From Clostridia bacterium (GTDB lineage: Bacteria; Bacillota; Clostridia; Lachnospirales; Lachnospiraceae): 64,000 nucleotides of DNA. Where the stretch lies: assembly GCA_009929525.1 (NCBI GenBank), contig SAAH01000009.1, positions 1 through 64,000 on the forward strand, read 5' to 3'. Both the position numbers and the translations under genes were made by a program. Positions 50,033 through 60,500 of the stretch are shown piece by piece (within the stretch, counting starts at the first letter, position 1; every line of letters begins with the position of its first letter). Under the pieces are notes generated by a model. The model saw nothing but the letters and a program-made list of their open reading frames with translations. It searched no databases and had not been told where the DNA came from.

Positions 50033-52351
50033 TTACACTAATACCTTCAAATATTTCATCACTAATTTCCTGCTGCTGCTCAGTGACTTGTATACATTTT
50101 CTGTGATTTTCTGATCATATACCAAAATAGTCGTATATTCTGCCTTTGACAGTTCCTGCTGTCCAAAAACTACTTTCTGGAGCAATTGAATAAACCTTGT
50201 ACATTCAAACTCTTCCATCTTCGGATATTTTTCCAAGATCATCGGAATGTTGTCATATGGGTAATCTTCTTTTGCTCCAATCCCTGCCTCTTTCAAAACT
50301 CTGTTTACATGATGATATCGGATACGGCTGGCTTCGCCGCTGCCCGCACGCTCTAATTTTTTTTCATATTGAAGGTTTACGATGCGATATCGAAGAATGA
50401 TAACAAATTGCAACAACCACAATGTGATCAAGATCAGCATCACAATGCCCAGTATCCTGATGATTTTTTCCGGAACAGAAGGCTCATCTTTTTTCTCATC
50501 CTCGATAGGGTCCAGACTGTCAGCGGTACTTCCTTCAAGCTGTTCTTCATCTGTCTGATTTACAATATTGACCGAAGTTTCAGGAGAACCTACCACCTGC
50601 TGTGTCGTGTATTCTGCAAAATAGAATCCTGGTACGATTTCTACTGGCAGCCATCCGATCCCATCCATATAAACTTCCGTCCAGCTGTGAGCATTCGCCT
50701 GTGATAAAGAAATTTCCGCCTGTCCTGCATCCTCATATCCTTCTGTATCTGATGCTGACAAATGGTATCCTTCCACATATCTTGCCGGTATTCCTGCCGC
50801 CCGATACGCCATCACACCAACGGTGGCATAATATGCGGAATTACCTGTTTTCTTATCTTCTAAAAACCAGGATAAAAAGTCAGCGCCCCCATTAAATTTT
50901 TCAGGTGTATCTGTATATGTCGTCAGCTGCTGTAATATGATCCTTATCTGTTCCGTCACCTGATAAAGGCTCGCATTACTCCAGTCACCTTCACTAAAAA
51001 ATAACTGCTGGATTTTCTCCTTCTGCTCATCTGTTATATTCAAATAATTATCATACACATAGGTAAGATAAATCTTTTCTTTTTGATCATACTCTTCGGC
51101 ACCCTGGATCGTATGATCCAATTCATTTTGTACCAGAGTTTCCGCCGGCTGAATCACACTGTATTCATCAAAAGAATAGGATCTTGCACCTAAAAAACCT
51201 TTTGATTTCATCTGATAATCTCGATTGGAAGATGCCTGTCCGCTCTGGACCTGATCGACTTCATAAGGAAGATATACATAACGGCGATCAGCACCTACAT
51301 TTTCTACAGTTACATGACTTGTTTCATCATTTTGTGCCTCTCCTGTATAAGCCAGATAATTCCTATACTGAAAACCGGAGACAAATCCCTGGTCTTCCAA
51401 CCAGCGGCACATGGAAAGTTCCTCATTTGTATAATCTTCATAGGAAAGCTCTTTCCATTTGTCCCCATCAAAATCACCGCCCACAAATCCTCTGAGATAC
51501 ATTTCATTTGCCTTATCTACAGTGATCCGCAACGTCTCTTCATCTTCAGATCCTGTCATATTATATGCCTGAGTCATATTTCCTGCCGGTAAAGTATCTT
51601 CTCCGTATCGAAGTTTCTCTACCCCACTCTTAAGCTCTTCCTTAAGATCTTCTACCACGTGATTGCCGGTATATCCATAGAATGCAATTCCAAAACACAC
51701 CATTGCAGCCAATCCTGGAGTCACAGCGATCATCAATTTCCCTAATTTTGTCTGAATGGATGCCGACGTCAGCCAGCAAAAAAGCCATCCCACCGTCATA
51801 CAGCATATCCACAAAATAGAAATATCAATTTGGAATAGTGCCGTAATAAATACAGAAAGAACCACAAAGCAGGAAATGCGGAACAGATGTCTGTCCTTTA
51901 CCTGCTTGTGTATCCATACCGCAGATACAGTTACAAGAAAAATAAAAATCTGAGTTCTTGCTGCAACAGTAACATTTGTCGTCTGCAGCTGAGGAATGAG
52001 TTGATTGAACTTACGATCCCACAGACTGATCCATTGATTACAAAGATACAAGAAACCATTACTGGCTCCTATCGGATTAAGCAAAACCACGATAACGCCC
52101 ACTGCTGCCGGCACGATACGAAGAATATCCATTTTTTTACTCCACCGTCCGATAACATACAGATAAGCAACAGAAATCAGGGCAGTCACAGTCAGAATGA
52201 TCCTGGCTGTATTGTCCGACAAAAAGCAAAACATAATGCCAAGAGTCCCGGCCAGCAGGAAAATCTCTGCCGTCATATTTTGCACTATGTATATTTTTCC
52301 TTTTTCCTGTGTGCTTTCAACATCATAAAGCACGAAATTATTTTGCGTCAT
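50033..52351 (-). CDS. Transglutaminase-like membrane protein
   Basis: 772 aa; multiple N-terminal TM helices; NSAYYATVGVMAYRAAGIPARYVEGYH...NAHSWTEVYMDGIGWLPVEIVPGF. Confidence 0.92.
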   Translation of the reverse strand: MTQNNFVLYDVESTQEKGKIYIVQNMTAEIFLLAGTLGIMFCFLSDNTARIILTVTALISVAYLYVIGRWSKKMDILRIVPAAVGVIVVLLNPIGASNGFLYLCNQWISLWDRKFNQLIPQLQTTNVTVAARTQIFIFLVTVSAVWIHKQVKDRHLFRISCFVVLSVFITALFQIDISILWICCMTVGWLFCWLTSASIQTKLGKLMIAVTPGLAAMVCFGIAFYGYTGNHVVEDLKEELKSGVEKLRYGEDTLPAGNMTQAYNMTGSEDEETLRITVDKANEMYLRGFVGGDFDGDKWKELSYEDYTNEELSMCRWLEDQGFVSGFQYRNYLAYTGEAQNDETSHVTVENVGADRRYVYLPYEVDQVQSGQASSNRDYQMKSKGFLGARSYSFDEYSVIQPAETLVQNELDHTIQGAEEYDQKEKIYLTYVYDNYLNITDEQKEKIQQLFFSEGDWSNASLYQVTEQIRIILQQLTTYTDTPEKFNGGADFLSWFLEDKKTGNSAYYATVGVMAYRAAGIPARYVEGYHLSASDTEGYEDAGQAEISLSQANAHSWTEVYMDGIGWLPVEIVPGFYFAEYTTQQVVGSPETSVNIVNQTDEEQLEGSTADSLDPIEDEKKDEPSVPEKIIRILGIVMLILITLWLLQFVIILRYRIVNLQYEKKLERAGSGEASRIRYHHVNRVLKEAGIGAKEDYPYDNIPMILEKYPKMEEFECTRFIQLLQKVVFGQQELSKAEYTTILVYDQKITENVYKSLSSSRKLVMKYLKVLV

Positions 52352-52391
52352 ATCATTCCCTAATCCTTTATTTAAAAGTAACTTTCCATTG

Positions 52392-53564
52392 CTAAAATTC
52401 TATCATTTGGATATTCTTATCCAGTTTACCTATAGGTACTGAAATAATAGTAAAATTTTCTCCTTTTTCCACCGAATCCTCGTTGTTTCCATTGATATAA
52501 ACAACGGTAAGTCCCGCTCGCCTGGACAGCTGATGGATATTACTCATATCTAATTTTCCACAGACCATGATAATATTCGTAAATCTTTTTTCCTGCAGCA
52601 AAAGATCCATCTGTGCCAGATATTGTTCCCGTGTACCGACGATTTTACGACACATCATCTCTGCCAAAACCTGCAGATAACTGGTATTATCTTCAACCAG
52701 CTTTTCCATTTCCTTCAGATCCTCAAAACTGATCATGTGATGAGTAAATCCGCTTTGTATCAAAGATCTGCTCATCGATGCGGTCATCTGTAAAATTCCG
52801 TTTTGCAGATCCCGCATACCTTCCTTTGCTGTCCCTTCTTCAATTTCTGTATCATAATAAAGTGCGGTATGATAATTGATGGGATTTCCAAATTCACGGA
52901 TGATAAGTTTATCCAGCTTGCTTGACAGCTTCCAGTGAATACTTTTTACACTGTCACCCTGCTGATAATCTCTCATATCAAATACTTCTGAAACGTCCTG
53001 ACCCTTATGAGTCTCATCATACGCTTCTCCTGAGTTCTTAGAATTGGATATATTTACTTTCTTTATCTCCAGATTTTTCACATCAGGATAAATAATGATT
53101 TCTTTTTCTTTTTGTTTTTTGTCTGAATGATATACAATGCCAAGGAGATCATAGATTCTTACACGTTTGATCCTCACACTGGTCTTCCCGCAATTCTGAC
53201 TCCGGTAAGGCAATAAATATTCCAGCCGCCGGCTTCCACCGGGTTTCAAAATGATCGTCTGTCTTTGGATATCTGAAAAAATGAAATTTTCATATTCCGT
53301 ATCCATCAAGATAGATCCTATCGGAAGAAATCCTGAATCATGCAGCACGATCTTTACTGATATATCCCTGCCCTTTATGCTGACATCCTCTACTTCTAAT
53401 TCATAGCTGATACGTTTCCATGTAAATAACCAAAACACAACAGAGACGCAAAACATAACGACCAAAAACACGAGCAGAACAAGCATCTGTTTCTTGTCAG
53501 TGGCAATATAGCCTGCTGCTGCTGCAAGCGCAGCCCCTATATAGATCCATCTATACTTTCCCAT
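52392..53564 (-). CDS. DUF58 domain protein
   Basis: 390 aa; two N-terminal TM helices; RDYQQGDSVKSIHWKLSSKLDKLIIREFG. Confidence 0.93.
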   Translation of the reverse strand: MGKYRWIYIGAALAAAAGYIATDKKQMLVLLVFLVVMFCVSVVFWLFTWKRISYELEVEDVSIKGRDISVKIVLHDSGFLPIGSILMDTEYENFIFSDIQRQTIILKPGGSRRLEYLLPYRSQNCGKTSVRIKRVRIYDLLGIVYHSDKKQKEKEIIIYPDVKNLEIKKVNISNSKNSGEAYDETHKGQDVSEVFDMRDYQQGDSVKSIHWKLSSKLDKLIIREFGNPINYHTALYYDTEIEEGTAKEGMRDLQNGILQMTASMSRSLIQSGFTHHMISFEDLKEMEKLVEDNTSYLQVLAEMMCRKIVGTREQYLAQMDLLLQEKRFTNIIMVCGKLDMSNIHQLSRRAGLTVVYINGNNEDSVEKGENFTIISVPIGKLDKNIQMIEF

Positions 53565-53583
53565 AGTTTCACCTACTCTTGTC

Positions 53584-54522
53584 TTATAGTCCTATCTTGG
53601 GCGGTTCAACAGTATCCAGAATCTTCTGAAGGAATGAGTAGACTGTAAAACCTTCTATACGTGCCTGTGGCTTCAAAATAATACGATGTGCACAAACATT
53701 TGCAAAGACTGCACGAACGTCCTCCGGTATTACAAAATTACGCTCACGCAGCACTGCATGTGCCTTTGACATCTGGCTAAGGGCAATAACTCCTCGAGGA
53801 CTGACTCCCAGATCCACCATCGAACCTTCTCTTGTTTTTTCACAAAGAGTGATCATATATCTCATAATATCTCTTGTCATACGGATCGTTGATAAATACT
53901 GCTGGACCTCCACGATATTTTCAGCCTGGATCACCGGATGGATATCTTCCAGCGGGTTATGATGCTGCCTTTGCTCGATGATATCGATCTGCTCTTCCAT
54001 GCTGGGATATCCAATGCTCAGAGAAACCAGGAATCGGTCCAACTGAGAATCAGGCAGCGGCTGTGTACCGACCGAACCTACCGGGTTCTGGGTGGCGATA
54101 CAGATAAATGGCTGTGGAAGCATATGGGTGATGCCATCAACCGTAACACTTCCCTCTTCCATGACCTCCAAGAGGGCGGCCTGGGTCTTTGGTGAAGTAC
54201 GGTTGATCTCATCTCCCAGGAACAGCTGACAATTAACCGCACCTTCTTTGTATTCCAGTTGACCAGAATCCTTATTGTATACAGAAAAGCCCGTGATATC
54301 TGAAGGCATCGTATCGGAGGTAAACTGGATCCTCTTATAATCCATACCCAGCGCTTTTGAAAACGCCAGTGCCAGTGTTGTCTTACCAACACCAGGATAA
54401 TCCTCCAATAAGATATGTCCATTTGCATAAATAGCCATCAACACTTTCTCGATAACATCATCTTTTCCTACTACCGCCTTGCCAACCTCTGCGATAATCT
54501 GTCGTGATTTTTCAATAATCAT
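53584..54522 (-). CDS. MoxR-family AAA ATPase
   Basis: 312 aa; LLEDYPGVGKTTLALAFSKAL, FLGDEINRTSPKTQAALLEVMEE, ATQNPVGSVGTQPLPDSQLDRF. Confidence 0.96.
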   Translation of the reverse strand: MIIEKSRQIIAEVGKAVVGKDDVIEKVLMAIYANGHILLEDYPGVGKTTLALAFSKALGMDYKRIQFTSDTMPSDITGFSVYNKDSGQLEYKEGAVNCQLFLGDEINRTSPKTQAALLEVMEEGSVTVDGITHMLPQPFICIATQNPVGSVGTQPLPDSQLDRFLVSLSIGYPSMEEQIDIIEQRQHHNPLEDIHPVIQAENIVEVQQYLSTIRMTRDIMRYMITLCEKTREGSMVDLGVSPRGVIALSQMSKAHAVLRERNFVIPEDVRAVFANVCAHRIILKPQARIEGFTVYSFLQKILDTVEPPKIGL

Positions 54523-54558
54523 ATTAGCTGCCCCACCTTTGTATATTCTTTATTTATT

Positions 54559-54580
54559 CAAATACGCCTCGGCGTACTTA
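54559..54580. repeat. Dispersed palindromic repeat, copy D
   Basis: caaatacgcctcggcgtactta, just after the stop of the giant LRR gene when read on the minus strand. Confidence 0.7.
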
Positions 54581-54588
54581 CTGCGTTG

Positions 54589-57500
54589 CTAATTGTCCGT
54601 ATCCTCCAATATTTCCGTGATCGTATACGTTGCATCATCTGTTGATGTTTCCGATCCATCTTCTGAATTTTGATTCCCTGCACTGTCTTCATTTACAGAA
54701 TCTGCATCATCACCGGAAGTTTCCGTGTCTGCACCCTCTGACGGATCTGCTGACAGATTTGCTGACGGATCTGCTGACAGATTTGCTGATGTATCTGCTG
54801 GCTGATCTGATGATGTATCTGCTGGCTGATCTATTGATAAATCTGCTGACGGATCTTCCGGCACATCTCCTGCAGGTTCTTCGCCTGCATCCTGAGCATT
54901 GTCAAGCGGCTCATTACCTGCTCCCATACCTGCATGATTGATCGCCTGTGCTGTTACATTCCCATCATCTGACTTTAAGATCACTTCTGAAGTTCCCACT
55001 CCATAATCTCTGTCAAGGATCGGACCCCACTGGTTCTTGTATTCCTGATAGCTTTCCGCCGGCACAATAATACCTGCACTGTCAGAAAGTGTATCTCCAA
55101 ATATCTTCTCGCCCAGTCCGCCCGGCGTACCTTTCGTGATCACCAATGTCTCAAACTGATCCACACCCGAAAGCATTCCTGCACCAATATTAGTCACACC
55201 ATTCGGCAAAGTAAGTGTTTTCAGATTCTTACAATCTTTAAATGCACCTTCACCGATACTGGTAAGAGCACTGGAACTAAATGTTACCTGGCTTAAAGAA
55301 GTACACCCTGAAAATGCCTGATTTCCAATACTTCTTACGTTTGATGTGATCACCATGCTCTCAAGCTGAGTACAGCCGGCGAAAGCACCATCGGCGATTC
55401 CAACACAGTATAGGGATGCAGCATTATATAGAGTAAGTGTTTTATATGACTTCGGAGCTATAATTGCAGTCAGCTCTCTTGAGTCATTTGGATTCACTGA
55501 ATACAATACACTGCTTACCATTCGGAAGGCATTAACTTTCAATCCCTTTACTTTAGAAGCAATTATAGGATTTGTTTGTCCCCATACTGATTTGTAATTA
55601 TCCTCTACTAATGTTCCAGAATTTCCCAATGGAACGTAGATCGCTATATTTTGCTGCAGAGCCTCTTCCATGATCGATTCTCCAAGTACCGGCGGATTCG
55701 CTCCATTAAAGCTGATAGACTGCAGGCTTGTACCCCAAAAGGCACGTTTTCCTATCGCAGACATTTTGTCTGCAAATGTAGCCAGTACCAGACTTGAACA
55801 GCCTTCATAAGCACTCTCATCAACCACTTCCAGTGCAGCCATATTGGTCCAGCTGATCGTAGTAATCGAAGAACAATTATAAAATGCTTTCTTTCCTATC
55901 CTCGTTACAGAAGCAAGAGCTGATGCTGAACCAGTATAAGTTGTCATGGACGTACAACCGGAAAATGTTTCATCTGATATTTCCGCTAATTTTCCTTGTA
56001 CGTTAACAGTCACAAGTGAAGTACAATTCTTGAATGCTCCAACGCCTATCCTTTTCACTGAGAGCGGCAAAGAAAGCTGAGTATTCGATGAAGAACTTCT
56101 TCCTTTCAATGAAACACAGTCCATAAAGGCTTCCGTTCCAATCTCTTCCAACTTTGTCTGATTTGTATTTGCTGTATAAAATGTTTCCAGGGCGCTGCAT
56201 CCAGCAAATGCTCTCGTTCCGATCCTGACTGTTTTTGTGGAATTATCCACAGAAGTCAGCTTCTTGCAATTATCAGCCGCATGATCGGCAATGAAGTTTG
56301 TATCAACATAGACGTTCAGATATCCCGTATAAGAACGAGGCACATACAAAAGTCCGGTTTCTGAATTGCCTGCTTCATTTGTAAACTGACCATATACCAC
56401 ATCCGAATCCACACTGTAGTTTTTACCATAACTATACACGGAGGATTCACACCATCCATCATAGACAGAACTTGATCCTGTATCTGAAGATGATATCCTG
56501 CATTCGTCTACATAAAGCCTAAAGTTTTCATTTGGCCCGCTCGCTCCAAACAAACTACCTTTCAGAAGCGGAAGTGTAAATTCACTTTCTTCGTCTGAAT
56601 TTGTATACATGATCAATGCTTCCAAATTAGTACATGTTTCAAAAAGACCCTCTGGAAGTTCCGGTATGGTATCCGGCATCTGCACGATTGTAATCCCACT
56701 GCATTCTTCAAAAGCACCAGGTGAAATTTCCACTGTGTCTTCATTCACACGGAATGCTCCTGTCCTGCCGGAAAGCACCGAATCAAGAATGTACTGACCA
56801 GTTTCGTTCATTTTGTAAATGCCGCCGTCAATGACTATAGAGTCGCCGATTTCTTTTATCGCACTGTCCTGTCTTTGCTGCAGCTCACTTTTCCACGCCT
56901 CATCACTCTTATATGCATTTATCAAAGAATGATCCGATGTATAAGGAACGTAGACAAACAAATCTTCTTTACCGCCTGTATTACCTAATGCACCATTTTC
57001 GATTGAAACCACATGATCTGCACTGCACAAAAGTACGGAAAGTCTGCTGCAATTTTCCAATGCACCCGCAGATATCTTATCCAGCGTCACTGGAAGGCTT
57101 ACGGTACCGATTTTTTCACAACCTTCAAATACACCTTTTTCCAGTTTGGCAAGCTTTGTCGTATTCAGATCCGCTTCCGTAAGAGTCATACATCCAGAAA
57201 AAGTATTTTCACCTATTGTAGTCAACTGCGAACCTTCGAAGAATTTTATATTCTGGAGATTTATATCTCCTGCGAATGCATTCTTTCCTATAGAAGTCAC
57301 ACTTGGTATGATGTTCATAGCCGCAAGTTTCTCACAGCTTCCATATTTTTCTCCATGTAATTCAAAGGAACCAAATGCAGCCTCATCGATCACTGACAGT
57401 TTTGTTGCATAAGCGATGTTATATACTCGTTCCAAGCTGCTGCAGCCTGAAAAAGCCGCTATTCCAATCCTATCTGTAACAGAATCCGGTGGGAAATAAA

Positions 57501-60500
57501 CATATTTTAAGTCACTTCCAATGAAGCAATAATCCGGCACTTCTTTCAGATTCACAGGCAGAGTTATTGATGCCATATTTTCACAACTTCTAAAACATCC
57601 CTCTCCATAAGCTGTCAGGCTTTCTGAGTCCGAAAAAACCTGACTAAGCTTTCTACATCCATCAAAAGCATAATCACCTATTTCTTCCATATGATTTTCT
57701 GCTCTCGTAGCATCCGAATAAATATCTGTATAAACATTCATATACAAACATCCCTGAAAAGCCCTGTCACCAATTTTTTTAATTGATGTATGAAAATTCA
57801 CAGAAAGAAGGTTTGTATCATTATTGAATGTATCGGAGCCTATTGTTGTAACTGGAATATTCTTATTATCCAGTTTTTCATCGCCTATATTAACCGTCAA
57901 AAGCTGTCCGCAATTTTCAAATGCTTTTTCTCCAACTGAAGTGGTATCTCCGATCCAATTAATCGTATTTATAGAACTACATCCTGAAAACGCCTGAGCA
58001 CCCAGCTTGGTAACTCCTTTGTCCAACTTTAACTGGCTGATGCCGGTACAATTCAAGAAAGCATTATCCTCTATCTCAGCGGCTGTAAGTTCTAACTGGG
58101 ATAAGTCTGAGGCAAGCTTTGTACATCCCTCAAAGGCCTCCTGTCCAATATGATCAAACTGTCTCCACTGCTCCGCTGAAAATCCAACAAATCCATTACA
58201 TCCTGCAAAGGCTGAATCTCCTATCACTGTAGTATTTGCTTTCAAGGTAACTGTTCCCTGTATATCTGATCTGGCAAAGACTACTTCGTTATGATCATTT
58301 TCTTCCTTGTAGATCATATGGGAGTCCACATCCGCCACATAGTCTGCCGAATCGTACACGTTCCCATACTCTGGTATCGTTATATCCTCTGCCTGATAAA
58401 CAAGAATTGCCCGCAACGATGTACATTCTGCAAAATCAGTATCCACCTGCACAGTTTCTTCGGAAGAAAGGACTATCATCTCCAACTGATCGCATCCGTC
58501 AAATGCATTTGCCGATACTTTCGTAACTTCTGGTAAGATCAATTCTTTTACCTGACAATTTTTAAATGCCCCGTCTTCGATAGCAATCAGTCCTTCCGGT
58601 GCTGTATACTCGCTCAGACCTGACATGGCAGAATACAACGTGAGCTTGTTTGTTGTCTTATCTCTCATGTATGCACAGCCGTCGATATATTCCAGAGTTC
58701 CTTCGGATTCCATGAGCATCTGCTCTGCTTTTTGCTCTCCATAATCCTTTGCCAACACATCATGCAGTCCAAGATCTGTATCCGTTGCATCCGGCAGATA
58801 GAAAAGTACGGCATCCTTACTTGCTGTCACTTCCTCCGTGCTGCCTACAATATTATGTCCAACTGTAAGTTCCTGATCTCCGCTCACTTCAACAACTGCA
58901 AGGCAGTTCGTCTGAGTTGATGCAAAACAATAATCCTTCAGTTCTGTTACCGATTCCGGCACCCGGATCACATTGACTTTAGATGCTTTTTCAAAAGCAT
59001 ATCCAGCAATCGAAGTTACCCCTTCTGCTACCGTATACTCTCCGACGGCATCCGCAGCTGCAAACTCCAGCGTAAGTCCTGTTTCATTTTTGCTGTATAT
59101 CGTATTTCCTTCATTTTGATATTTCTTTTCTGCATCTGACTCTGTAAATAATATTTTGTCCAGAGCACAGCCAGTTTCACCAAATGCTTCATCCAGAGCA
59201 GCTCCCCAGGATGCTGTGTAATACTTGAGGTAATAATCTTCTATGGTGTTGTCTTCCTCTTGGGGAACCTGGATCTTTAATCCACAATCAGCTCCACTGT
59301 ATTTTGAAGATGCAATATTTAATTTTGGAGGTTCCTGACTTTCCATCTGCAAAGTCAGCTGCTGTGCTGTATTCTTTTGCAGATTTCTCACTACATCATC
59401 CAGAGCTCCATCTTCGATCTTAGTAACTGAAATCTCATCACTTATGGAAACAGCCTTGAGTTTTTCTGAAATATCGCCATACAAGCTTTTTGCTACACGC
59501 AATTTTTCCATTGCATTATATGGCACTGTATAAGTTCCAGTCATGCGAACCGGTAATCTTAAAAGTACATCCCATTTGCTGCCGGATTCTGTAGTATACA
59601 ATACTCCGTTATCATCTGATCTATATGTAATGCTGTTGCTGTCTGCTGCGTATTTTTTCAGATTTGGAAATTTGTCCGATACTCCACTGAATACAATATT
59701 ACGCACCGTAGATGGAATCGTGATCGTCTCTATGCTGTCTGAAGCTGCGTCTGAAATTTCAAACTTATCATCTATACGGATATCCGTAACCCCATAAGGC
59801 ACATTCAGATTATTACTGTTTCCCGTATATCCTACAAGAACCTGTTTATCGTCTTCCTGAATAATCTTATAATCACTGCTTATCTTCTGCAGTTCTGCAG
59901 GATATAAGGTAATATGATTGTCCAATTTATTGAAGGAATACGATAATGCCGCATTATTGACATTTCCGGAAGCATATGGTGACCATCCAACAAACAGATG
60001 ATCGGCATCATATAAACCATCCACTTTCAGCTTGCTGATCATCGCCTGATATGGTGTCGTTGCCCCATTGGATATCTTCGTAAGATCTATATCCCTGCTG
60101 TTCGTCCAGATAGTCATCAGATTCTCATCATTATAATATTTTATATTGAGTTTATAGTCGTATACTTCATACTTAATGATATCCAGTTCCATCCACTTAC
60201 CAACTTCATCCTTCAAACGAAGAACAGCTGTATTATACTGTGTACTGGCTTCTGGAGAATCCACTTTCTTATCTGCCGTATCCCTTGGATCATGAAAACT
60301 TACTTCTATATCATTCTTATGCTTTTCATCTGCCTCAAAATTGTATAATGTTTTTCTGACTTTTCCACCATAAGAATATGCATAGACCGTTATATCTATG
60401 TTATCGTCATTTAAAATAGTTGATGAACTTGGAAGAAGTGACTCGCCCACATAATACTTGAATGTGGTATGGTATTTGATTTCCACATTTTCATATTTAA

